DNA of 48,669 nucleotides, taken from an uncultured Fibrobacter sp. GTDB taxonomy: Bacteria > Fibrobacterota > Fibrobacteria > Fibrobacterales > Fibrobacteraceae. Below, piece by piece: positions 1 to 7,141 of this stretch. A model generated the notes under the pieces. It saw only the letters and a list, made by a program, of their open reading frames with translations, had not been told where the DNA came from and did not search any database. Made by a program: the position numbers and the translations under genes. Location: the NCBI GenBank assembly GCA_946414025.1, contig CAMKMX010000022.1, forward strand, positions 1 through 48,669, in the 5' to 3' direction. Within the stretch, counting starts at the first letter, position 1. Every line of letters begins with the position of its first letter.

Positions 1-962
1 AGGACATCGACCGCCTCTCCCGCAACACGCCGTGCATCTGCAAGGTCGCCCCGACGGTCCACAACATCCACGTGGAAAACGTGAACCGCGCCGGTGGCAT
101 TATGGGCATTCTCGGTGAACTCGACCGCATGGGACTCCTCCACAAGGACGCGAAGACCGTCCACGCGAAGACCATGGGCGAAGCGCTCGAAGTAAACGAC
201 CTGAAGCGCAACCCCAGCGAAGAAGCCAAGCAGCGCTACCTCGCAGGCCCCGGCCGCAAGTACAACCTGGTCGCCTTCTCGCAGAACTTCATGTACCCGG
301 ACCACGACCTCGACCGCGCTAACGGCGCTATCCGCGACGGCGAACACGCCTACACCAAGGACGGCGGCCTCGCTGTTCTGTACGGTAACCTCGCTGTCGA
401 TGGCTGCATCGTGAAGACCGCAGGCGTCGATGAATCCATCTTCAAGTTCACCGGCCCCGCTGTAGTGTTCGAAAGCCAGGAAGATGCCGTGAAGGGCATT
501 CTCGACCCGAACGTGGTGAAGGCAGGCGACGTGGTTGTGATTCGCTACGAAGGCCCGAAGGGTGGCCCCGGCATGCAGGAAATGCTCTACCCGACCAGCT
601 ACCTCAAGAGCCGTCACCTGGGCAAGTCCTGCGCCCTCCTTACCGACGGACGCTTCTCCGGCGGTACGAGCGGTCTCTCCATCGGCCACGCCTCTCCGGA
701 AGCCGCCAACAAGGGTAACATCGGCCTCGTGCACACGGGCGATGTGATTGAAATCGACATCCCGAACCGCAGCATCAACGTGCAGCTCACCGACGAAGAG
801 CTGGCCGCCCGCCGCAAGGAAATGGAAGCCCGCGGTAATAAAGCATGGCGTCCTGAGCACAGAGATAGGCAAGTTTCCAAAGCACTTCAAGCATATGCGG
901 CAATGGCCTCAAGCGCAGATAAGGGTGCTGTCAGAGACCTATCTCTGATTGGCATTAAATAA
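1..962 (+). CDS. ilvD: Dihydroxy-acid dehydratase, 5'-truncated by window, with a replaced 3' end
   Basis: IlvD is an Fe-S enzyme that dehydrates 2,3-dihydroxy acids to 2-keto acids in isoleucine and valine synthesis. The frame is open from base 3, so the true start lies upstream; about 319 residues are visible. Seen: the cysteine motif TPCICKVAP near the left edge, then [12 protein letters not shown], and the glycine/serine-rich [17 protein letters not shown] near residues 217-233, all typical of the IlvD/Edd family. The last 40 or so codons (about 835-962) use AT-richer codons (AGA, AGG, CAA, AAA, CTA) than the upstream part, and a second, native-looking copy of this tail follows at 1081-1197. 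The protein itself looks complete at its C-terminus (ending LSLIGIK), so the enzyme should be functional despite the rearrangement. Confidence 0.95.
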   Translation, partial: DIDRLSRNTPCICKVAPTVHNIHVENVNRAGGIMGILGELDRMGLLHKDAKTVHAKTMGEALEVNDLKRNPSEEAKQRYLAGPGRKYNLVAFSQNFMYPDHDLDRANGAIRDGEHAYTKDGGLAVLYGNLAVDGCIVKTAGVDESIFKFTGPAVVFESQEDAVKGILDPNVVKAGDVVVIRYEGPKGGPGMQEMLYPTSYLKSRHLGKSCALLTDGRFSGGTSGLSIGHASPEAANKGNIGLVHTGDVIEIDIPNRSINVQLTDEELAARRKEMEARGNKAWRPEHRDRQVSKALQAYAAMASSADKGAVRDLSLIGIK

Positions 963-1083
963 GCCATGCGTTGAAGCTCTTACTGTGAGCCGTAGGCGAC
1001 TCGTATTAACGAGTCGTCGAAGGCGAGAGCGAGCGCCAACCGGAGAAATCTAACACGAATCTAGCGCGAGCGGTCGCTACAGG
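843..1083 (+). mobile_element. Putative small insertion or scar carrying a recoded ilvD tail and a hairpin-rich spacer
   Basis: The segment consists of the recoded ilvD tail (849-962) and a 121-nt non-coding spacer (963-1083) before native ilvD sequence resumes at GGCAGCCGG. The tail is bracketed by a 7-bp inverted repeat, GCATGGC at 843-849 and GCCATGC at 963-969. The spacer holds a perfect hairpin at 997-1016 (CGACTCGT, loop ATTA, ACGAGTCG) and shorter stems GGCG/CGCC (1022-1037) and AGCG/CGCT (about 1063-1078). There is no recombinase gene. Exact boundaries are uncertain because codons 834-848 could belong to either side. It could be a very small non-autonomous element, the scar of a larger integrated element, or a recombination product. 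Confidence 0.5.
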
Positions 1084-1197
1084 CAGCCGGAACACCGCGA
1101 CCGCGTTGTGTCCAAGGCCCTACAGGCATACGCCGCGATGGCATCATCTGCCGACAAGGGTGCAGTCCGCGATTTGAGTCTCATCGGTGTGAAGTAA
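1081..1197 (+). pseudogene. Displaced original 3' end of ilvD
   Basis: This fragment, read in a different frame from the ilvD gene upstream, encodes a tail ending LSLIGVK and a TAA stop at 1195-1197. Over its last 36 sense codons it matches the C-terminus of the intact ilvD at 34 residues. Its codons are GC-rich like the rest of ilvD, whereas the copy attached to the gene is not. It has no start codon or ribosome site of its own. Inference: it is the ancestral gene end, pushed downstream when a new tail was inserted. It is unlikely to be translated. Confidence 0.85.
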
Positions 1198-1204
1198 TTC
1201 AAAT

Positions 1205-1345
1205 CTAGATCCTTCGACTCCCCCTATCGCACTTCGTGCTCCAGGGTCCGCTCAGGATGACACGCCGGAGTTTACCCCGCACTTGATGCGGGGCGGGGAT
1301 GACAACGCTGGACACGACTCCGCAAGACAGCGCCCGTCCATCGCA
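1205..1345. repeat. Dispersed hairpin repeats ending in GGATGACA
   Basis: Two copies of a short intergenic repeat: one runs from ATCCTTCGACTC to CTCAGGATGACA (about 1210-1262), the other contains a perfect hairpin CCCCGCA / TGCGGGG (1275-1281 and 1287-1293) followed by GGGGATGACA. Related pieces recur at 31430-31482, 38650-38712, 38941-39030 and 47404-47461. No coding potential is visible here. Confidence 0.6.
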
Positions 1346-1410
1346 AGCCGGGGCGGCGCCGAAGCATCCAGGGTTGTTTAAACCAGAGAAAAAACAGGGC
1401 TATTAACCGC

Positions 1411-1437
1411 AAAGGCCACCCCATCGGAGTGGCTTTT
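1411..1437 (+). terminator. Possible intrinsic terminator between ilvD and the kinase operon
   Basis: A stem GCCAC (1415-1419) / GTGGC (1429-1433), with two further inner pairs, is followed by TTTTGTT. It lies just before a TATAAT-like hexamer (1440-1445) that may start the kinase operon. The stem is short, so the call is moderate. Confidence 0.5.
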
Positions 1438-1439
1438 GT

Positions 1440-1460
1440 TATAATTCCCGTAGTCGGAGG
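1440..1460 (+). promoter_or_regulatory. Possible -10 box and ribosome site for the kinase operon
   Basis: TATAAT at 1440-1445 and a strong GGAGG at 1456-1460, eight bases before the ATG at 1469. No convincing -35 hexamer is seen, and the -10 box overlaps the end of the preceding hairpin. Confidence 0.35.
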
Positions 1461-1468
1461 TCCATCTC

Positions 1469-4075
1469 ATGGATAGTAAAAAACTGGCTAGTGTAATGCG
1501 CGTAGCCATCATCGGTACCTTTCTTGCGGCAATCATCCTGGTTGCAGGCACCTTCTGGAATGGCTGGAGTGCCAGCGCCGATACCGAAAAGGCCGTCCGG
1601 AGCGTAAGCCTTTTGTACCTGAACGAACTGGCCGAACGCCGCGAGCAGGTAGTAGCCGCAAGGCTTGCCAACTACATAAGCGACATGGGCATCGCCGTAG
1701 GCCTAATCGAGAAAGAAGACCTCAATAGCATCGAAAGGCTCCAGAAGTACCAGGCCCGCATGAAACAGCTCTATGGCCTCGAAAAGTTTGCCTTCGTCGA
1801 TACCACGGGACTAATCTACACCTCCCGCGGAACCCGGACCGACATCGAACTTTACAATATTGACTACAACCACCTGACCAAGCCCGAAATATCAATCAAG
1901 AACGTGGATGCGGAGAACAAGACCGTCATTATAGCCATCCCCGTGGACAGGCTTCCTCTCGAAAACCGGATTCTCGTGGTATGCTTTATGGAAATAAGCG
2001 TTCCCAGCCTGATCGACGGGCTTTCCTTGCAGGGCGAAAAGAACAACGCCACATTCTGCAACATCTATACCCAGGACGGCAATTCCCTCACCAACATGGT
2101 GCTGGGAGGCCTTGCCAGCGAAGACAACCTGCTGAACGCCGTCCAGCGGGCAAATTACGATACCGGATACTCCTTTGAAAAAGTGAAAGAAGATTTCGCC
2201 CAGCATAAGGAGGGCGTAGTGTCATTCACCTATAACAATATCCGAGAAACGCTGTACTATGTACCCGTGCACAACACGGACTGGATGCTCACCTACCTTA
2301 TCCGTGAAAGTATCATCAGCGAACAAATCGAGTCCATATCTTCGGGAATCATCTTCCGTGGCCAGTGCCTCTCAGGGCTTACCGCACTTGTGCTGGTCGG
2401 CATGTTCGCCTTTGTCATCGTCCAGATCCGGCGCAACACGAGAATCCGGTTGGAACACGAAATCCAGGAAGCCAAGGACCGCATCAAGCAGGAATCCCTA
2501 TCCGAAGCACTGAAGGTGGCAGAAGAATCCAACAAGGCGAAGACCATATTCCTTTCCAACATGAGCCACGAAATCCGCACTCCCATGAACGCCATCATCG
2601 GTCTCGACAACCTGGCCCTTCACGAGCCGGACATTTCGGACAAAGTGCGGGACTACCTCACGAAAATTGGGGGTTCGGCAGAACACCTGTTAAAACTCAT
2701 CAACGAAATACTGGACATGTCCCGCATCGAGGCGGGAAAATTCACCCTGAAAAAGGAGGAGTTCTCCTTCTCAAAACTCATGGAGCAGGTGAACACCATG
2801 TTCAGCGTCCAGTGCGAAGAAAAAGGACTCAGGTACAACTGCCATCTTGCGGGCCAGATAGACGAATACTTTATTGGCGACGACATGAAACTCCGCCAGG
2901 TGCTCATCAACATCCTTGGCAATTCGGTCAAATTCACCAACAAGGGCGGGCGCATCGACCTGAGCGTAGAAAAGATTGCCTCGTTCGAAAGAAATTCAAC
3001 GCTCCGCTTTGTCATTTCCGACACGGGCATCGGCATGAGCAAGGAATTCTTGCCAAAGATTTTCGACTCCTTCGCCCAGGAAAACACAGAAAATTCCAGC
3101 AATTACGGCGGTTCGGGCCTTGGCCTTGCCATTTCCAAGAGCATCGTGGAACTGATGAACGGAAACATCGAGGTGGAAAGCGAAAAGGGCCGGGGCACCA
3201 CCTTTACCATCACAGTTACCCTGCAAGATTCCCACAGGAGCCATTCATCCGATGGGGATATCAATGTTCGGCTAAATGAACTGCACGTACTTGTAGTCGA
3301 TGACGACCCCGTGGCCCTGGAGCATGCCCGGCTTGTGCTTGAACTGGCGGGCATCACTACCGAGACGGCAAAGTCCGGCAAGGAAGCCGTTGAAATGGTC
3401 AAGCTGCGCCACGGACGAAGGGAGCCCTTCAACCTGATTATCATAGACTGGAAAATGCCCGAAATGGACGGAGTGGAAACGACAAGGCAAATCCGCGCCA
3501 CCACCGGCGACGAGTCGGCAATCATCATCCTTACCGCCTACAACTGGGACGATGTCCTGGACGAAGCCATTCGGGCAGGCGTCGACAGCTTTGTCGCAAA
3601 GCCGATCTTCACAGGGGCGCTGCTGGATGAATTCAAGAAAGTCCTCAAGAAAAAACAGAACGCCCTCCTGGGCAGCCCCAAGAAGGCCGAGCTGCGGGGC
3701 AAGCGCATATTGCTTGCCGAAGACGTCGACGTGAATGCGCAAATCATGGAAAACGTGCTCGCCATGCGGGAAATACAAACCGACATAGCCACCAACGGGA
3801 AAATCGCCCTGGAAAAATTCAGCGAACGCCCCGCGGGCTATTACGACGCCATCCTCATGGACATCCGCATGCCCGAAATGGACGGCCTGGAGGCAACCGC
3901 TGCCATCCGCAAACTGGACCGCGAAGACGCCCAGAAAATTCCTATAATAGCACTTACGGCAAACGCCTTCGACGAAGACGTGCAGCGAAGTTTGCAGGCG
4001 GGCATGAACGCCCACCTTTCAAAACCGATCCAACCAGAAGCCCTTTTCGAGACCCTGGAAACGATACTTTCATAA
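1469..4075 (+). CDS. Membrane-bound hybrid histidine kinase (sensor-HisKA-HATPase-REC-REC)
   Basis: An 868-residue sensor kinase. Transmembrane helices lie at about 11-29 and 297-320 and enclose a roughly 265-residue extracytoplasmic sensor that resembles Cache-type sensors in layout but is not recognised specifically. The HisKA H-box SHEIRTP has its phospho-histidine at H367; the ATPase domain has the N-box (N481, N485), DTGIGM (D518) and GGSGLGLA (547-554). Two receiver domains follow: REC1 with DDD 611-613, D660 and K711; REC2 with ED 751-752, D798 and K852. All key residues are present, so the protein should autophosphorylate and pass phosphate to its own receivers. The GGAGG ribosome site fixes the start. 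The stop is 12 bp before the REC-GGDEF-EAL gene, and an HPt gene closes the operon. The signal is unknown. Confidence 0.93.
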   Translation: MDSKKLASVMRVAIIGTFLAAIILVAGTFWNGWSASADTEKAVRSVSLLYLNELAERREQVVAARLANYISDMGIAVGLIEKEDLNSIERLQKYQARMKQLYGLEKFAFVDTTGLIYTSRGTRTDIELYNIDYNHLTKPEISIKNVDAENKTVIIAIPVDRLPLENRILVVCFMEISVPSLIDGLSLQGEKNNATFCNIYTQDGNSLTNMVLGGLASEDNLLNAVQRANYDTGYSFEKVKEDFAQHKEGVVSFTYNNIRETLYYVPVHNTDWMLTYLIRESIISEQIESISSGIIFRGQCLSGLTALVLVGMFAFVIVQIRRNTRIRLEHEIQEAKDRIKQESLSEALKVAEESNKAKTIFLSNMSHEIRTPMNAIIGLDNLALHEPDISDKVRDYLTKIGGSAEHLLKLINEILDMSRIEAGKFTLKKEEFSFSKLMEQVNTMFSVQCEEKGLRYNCHLAGQIDEYFIGDDMKLRQVLINILGNSVKFTNKGGRIDLSVEKIASFERNSTLRFVISDTGIGMSKEFLPKIFDSFAQENTENSSNYGGSGLGLAISKSIVELMNGNIEVESEKGRGTTFTITVTLQDSHRSHSSDGDINVRLNELHVLVVDDDPVALEHARLVLELAGITTETAKSGKEAVEMVKLRHGRREPFNLIIIDWKMPEMDGVETTRQIRATTGDESAIIILTAYNWDDVLDEAIRAGVDSFVAKPIFTGALLDEFKKVLKKKQNALLGSPKKAELRGKRILLAEDVDVNAQIMENVLAMREIQTDIATNGKIALEKFSERPAGYYDAILMDIRMPEMDGLEATAAIRKLDREDAQKIPIIALTANAFDEDVQRSLQAGMNAHLSKPIQPEALFETLETILS

Positions 4076-4087
4076 CGGAGAATCCCG

Positions 4088-5788
4088 ATGAAGAAATTTC
4101 GACAAAACAGGACCATCAAGAGAAACGTTCTCATTGTAGACGACGAGATAGTCAACCGGGAAATCCTCGGAAACATCCTCTCTACGGAATACTCGGTAAG
4201 TTACGCCGACAATGCGGAGCATGCCCTGGAAATCCTTGCAGGGGCCGACTCGGACTTCTCGCTGGTGCTTCTGGACTTGCTCATGCCCGTCATGGACGGT
4301 TTCGCTTTCCTGCAAAGGCGCTCCGAAAATGAAACGCTCAAGCGCATTCCCGTCATCGTGATGACCTCGGAAAAGGAATCCGAGGTACGGAGCCTGAAAC
4401 TGGGAGCCGCCGACTTTATCAAGAAACCCTTCGACCTGCCCGAGGTGGTACTTGCCCGCTGTGAACGAATCATCGAACTGTTCGAGGACAAGAACCTCAT
4501 CAAGCAGACCGAAAGGGATGCCGTGACAGGGCTATACACCCAGGACTACTTCTTCGAATATATCCGCCAGATCGAGCACTGGGACAGCGACACCTGCCGG
4601 GACGCCCTGGTCATCGACATCGAGCGGTTCCACCTGGTCAACGAATTCTGCGGAAGGCCCTTTGGAGACCTGTTGCTTTCCAAGATTGCTGAAGCACTGG
4701 AAAAGGAACTTCCGTCCATGAGAGCCATTGCCTGCCGGTCAAACGCAGACACGTTCTACATTTACGCCGCCCACCAGGAGGGCTACAGGAACGTTTACGA
4801 CGCTATCCAGAGCGTGCTCGCCGACTTCAAGATGAACAACATACGCGTACGCTGCGGGCTCTGGGAAAATGTGGCCAAGGACGTAGAGGCGGAAGCGTGG
4901 TTCGACCGGGCAAAGATTGCCTGCGACCAGATTCGCGGGGACTACACCCGTTCCATTGCTCGCTACGACAGCGAAATCCACGCAAGGCAGGTTTTCGAGG
5001 AAACACTCATCCACGACTTGCCCGAAGCTATTGCCAACAAGGACCTGAAGGTCTATTATCAGCCCAAGTACAATATCGAAGGGGCCTCCCCAAGGCTTTC
5101 CAGTGCCGAAGCGCTCATCCGCTGGATTCACCCGAAGCTCGGGTTTATCAACCCTGGCGATTTCATTCCGCTTTTCGAATCCAACGGGCTTATCCAGAAA
5201 GTGGACAACTTTGTCTGGAACGAGGCTGCCATCCAGATTCGCAAATGGAAAGAACAGTATGGAATCACCGTGCCCGTTTCGGTGAACGTATCCCGCATCG
5301 ACATCCTGGACCCGGCTCTCGAAGCCAAGCTGGACGGCATTCTCAAGGAAAACGGGCTTTCTTCCGAGGAATACCTGCTGGAAATCACCGAAAGTGCCTA
5401 TTCCGAAAACGCCAAGAGGCTAATCGAAATGGTGGAGAGCCTGCGCAGGAAGGGCTTCCGCATCGAGATGGACGATTTCGGTTCCGGGTATTCCTCGCTC
5501 AACATGATAACGAGCCTCCCCATCGACATATTAAAAATCGACATGTCGTTTATCCGCAATATGGAAAAGGACGAACGGAACATGAAGCTTGTAGAACTGG
5601 TCACCGACATCGCCAGGTTCCTGAACGTGCCCACCGTGGCCGAAGGCGTAGAAACGGAATCCCAGCTGAACACACTGAAAAAGATGGGCTGCCAGATTAT
5701 CCAGGGGTACTACTTCTCAAAGCCCGTGGCTCCACAAGAATTCGCGCAGTTCATCGAGAAGGAACTTGAACGCAGGAAGGGCGCATGA
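4088..5788 (+). CDS. Response regulator with degenerate GGDEF and EAL domain (c-di-GMP phosphodiesterase)
   Basis: A 566-residue protein: REC at about 12-130 (VDDE 17-20, phospho-acceptor D63, K113), GGDEF-like domain at 140-295, EAL domain at 305-555. The GGDEF active-site motif is replaced by SNADTF (218-223), so diguanylate cyclase activity is unlikely. The EAL domain keeps E341-A-L, the DDFGSGYSS motif from 462 and AEGVE (518-522), as in active c-di-GMP phosphodiesterases. Inference: phosphorylation of REC, via the kinase and HPt encoded on either side, controls c-di-GMP breakdown. A GGAG lies ahead of the ATG. Its last bases overlap the next start (ATGA). Within this window a PilZ protein (17803-18804) is a possible downstream reader of c-di-GMP. 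Confidence 0.92.
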   Translation: MKKFRQNRTIKRNVLIVDDEIVNREILGNILSTEYSVSYADNAEHALEILAGADSDFSLVLLDLLMPVMDGFAFLQRRSENETLKRIPVIVMTSEKESEVRSLKLGAADFIKKPFDLPEVVLARCERIIELFEDKNLIKQTERDAVTGLYTQDYFFEYIRQIEHWDSDTCRDALVIDIERFHLVNEFCGRPFGDLLLSKIAEALEKELPSMRAIACRSNADTFYIYAAHQEGYRNVYDAIQSVLADFKMNNIRVRCGLWENVAKDVEAEAWFDRAKIACDQIRGDYTRSIARYDSEIHARQVFEETLIHDLPEAIANKDLKVYYQPKYNIEGASPRLSSAEALIRWIHPKLGFINPGDFIPLFESNGLIQKVDNFVWNEAAIQIRKWKEQYGITVPVSVNVSRIDILDPALEAKLDGILKENGLSSEEYLLEITESAYSENAKRLIEMVESLRRKGFRIEMDDFGSGYSSLNMITSLPIDILKIDMSFIRNMEKDERNMKLVELVTDIARFLNVPTVAEGVETESQLNTLKKMGCQIIQGYYFSKPVAPQEFAQFIEKELERRKGA

Positions 5789-6114
5789 TTACCATAGAAT
5801 CCCTGAAAGCCTTTGGGGCAAATACCGAAGAAGGGCTTGCCCGCTGCATGGGAAACGAGGCCCTTTACCTGAAACTCGTGGGCGTCATGCTTGCTGACAA
5901 GAACTTCGACAAACTCAAGAGCGCCATCGAAAGCGGGAACCTGGACGAAGCCTTCGAAGCGGCCCACGCCCTGAAAGGTGCCCTCGGGAACCTCGCCCTC
6001 ACGCCACTGTACGAAAAGGCAGCCTCCTTGACGGAATTCCTAAGGAACCGAGCCGAAGCGGACTACGGGGGGCTGGTTTCGGACCTGCTCGCTTCGAAAG
6101 ACCTGCTTTTATAG
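5785..6114 (+). CDS. Stand-alone HPt phosphotransfer protein
   Basis: A 109-residue all-helical protein with the HPt signature AAHALKGALGNL; the phospho-histidine is H61. The start overlaps the stop of the EAL gene (ATGA), so translation is probably coupled. As a separate HPt encoded with a two-receiver hybrid kinase and a response regulator, it is the expected middle step of a His-Asp-His-Asp phosphorelay: kinase receiver to HPt to REC-GGDEF-EAL. Length and fold fit the family. No other domain is present. Confidence 0.88.
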   Translation: MITIESLKAFGANTEEGLARCMGNEALYLKLVGVMLADKNFDKLKSAIESGNLDEAFEAAHALKGALGNLALTPLYEKAASLTEFLRNRAEADYGGLVSDLLASKDLLL

Positions 6115-6253
6115 GGGTTTATAGGACCAAGGCGGAAAAGTATACGGGCAAGGCATTTTGTTTTGCTATTTTTACAGAATACATAACGGAAAAGAACTTT
6201 ATCGAAGGGGTAATGCTGGCCTTGGATGCTAGATGACATATTCAACACAACGA

Positions 6254-6280
6254 AAAAGTCCCGCAGAATGCGGGACTTTT
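6254..6280. terminator. Bidirectional intrinsic terminator
   Basis: A perfect 12-bp inverted repeat, AAAAGTCCCGCA (6254-6265) and TGCGGGACTTTT (6269-6280), with a 3-nt loop. It sits between the phosphorelay operon and the convergent ankyrin gene, and would terminate both. The remaining 6115-6253 shows no gene. Confidence 0.9.
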
Positions 6281-6301
6281 CCTTTTAAACATCAACAGGA
6301 A

Positions 6302-7042
6302 TTACTTTCCGAATTCCTTGGTGTAGGCGGCAGTGTTCTTGGCGCCGGCCTTCTTCAGTTCCTTGATGAGTCGGGTGTAGCCTTCGTTCTTGGCCCAGTC
6401 CATCACGGAGTAGCCCTGGCCGCACTTTACGTTTACATCTACGCCCTTCTTGATAAGGAACATCATGGCGTCGTAGTGACCGCCCTTCACCGTCAAGTGA
6501 ATCGGGTAATAACCATCGGGACTCTTGACTTCGAGAGGGGCGCCAGCGTCGGCCAGCAGTTCCAGCATGTCCACCTTGCCAGTCTTGGCGGCAATGGTCA
6601 CGGCCGTGCCCAGGTTCTGCACATCTACGCCTTCTTTCTTGAGCTGGGCAAGGAGCAGGCTCACCACTTCCTTGTTGCCCATCATCACGGCGTTGTCAAT
6701 CACCTGTTCACCGTTGCCGTTACGAACATTGGCCTTTGCACCGTGGTCGAACAAGTAGTTCAGCACCATCAGGTTTCCCTTGTTGGCGGCAATGGCCACG
6801 GCGTTGTTGCCGTTGTCGGCGGCAGCGTCAATTTCCATAGAAGCCTGCAAGAACAAGGTCATCTTGGCGGTATCGCTGTTCACCGCATAAGACACGAACT
6901 GGTTCGGCGTAAAGGCGATTTTCTGCTTCGTCAGGTACTTACGCACGGACTGGGGATCGTTGGGGTCCATCGTATCGTTACAGGCGGTAAGGCCGGCAGC
7001 AAGCAGGCCCATAGCGCACAATCCAAGGATTTTTTTGTTCAT
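6302..7042 (-). CDS. Ankyrin-repeat lipoprotein
   Basis: A 246-residue protein. The start at 7042 is chosen because it gives a clean lipoprotein signal peptide ending LTAC (C21 lipidated) and has GGAG just upstream; longer frames add an atypical leader. The mature part carries about five ankyrin repeats (roughly residues 70-235), with phrases such as NAVAIAANKGNLMVLNYL and YPIHLTVKGGHYDAMMFLIK. Ankyrin repeats bind proteins, so a periplasmic scaffold role is plausible. It is the last minus-strand gene before the terminator at 6254-6280 and follows the transglycosylase by about 100 bp of AT-rich DNA. The partner is unknown. Confidence 0.85.
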   Translation of the reverse strand: MNKKILGLCAMGLLAAGLTACNDTMDPNDPQSVRKYLTKQKIAFTPNQFVSYAVNSDTAKMTLFLQASMEIDAAADNGNNAVAIAANKGNLMVLNYLFDHGAKANVRNGNGEQVIDNAVMMGNKEVVSLLLAQLKKEGVDVQNLGTAVTIAAKTGKVDMLELLADAGAPLEVKSPDGYYPIHLTVKGGHYDAMMFLIKKGVDVNVKCGQGYSVMDWAKNEGYTRLIKELKKAGAKNTAAYTKEFGK

Positions 7043-7141
7043 TTTCGGGGCTCCGTAATAGTTTTTTCGTTTTCTGTCACTAAAATTACACTTTTTTTCG
7101 AGAAAATACACATTTTTTTCAAAAAAAAGCGATTTTTTGCA

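Noticed and set aside
986..1020. Resemblance to group II intron domain V (GAGCCGTAGGCGAC)
   Set aside because: The 5' half resembles domain V, but the complementary 3' strand and GAAA loop are absent, and no intron boundaries or reverse transcriptase are nearby.
6302..7111. Longer starts for several genes (7111, 20108, 26443, 38736, 42856, 47618)
   Set aside because: Each adds a leader that hides a clear signal peptide, ribosome site or overlap with the previous stop at the internal start; the shorter forms were used.
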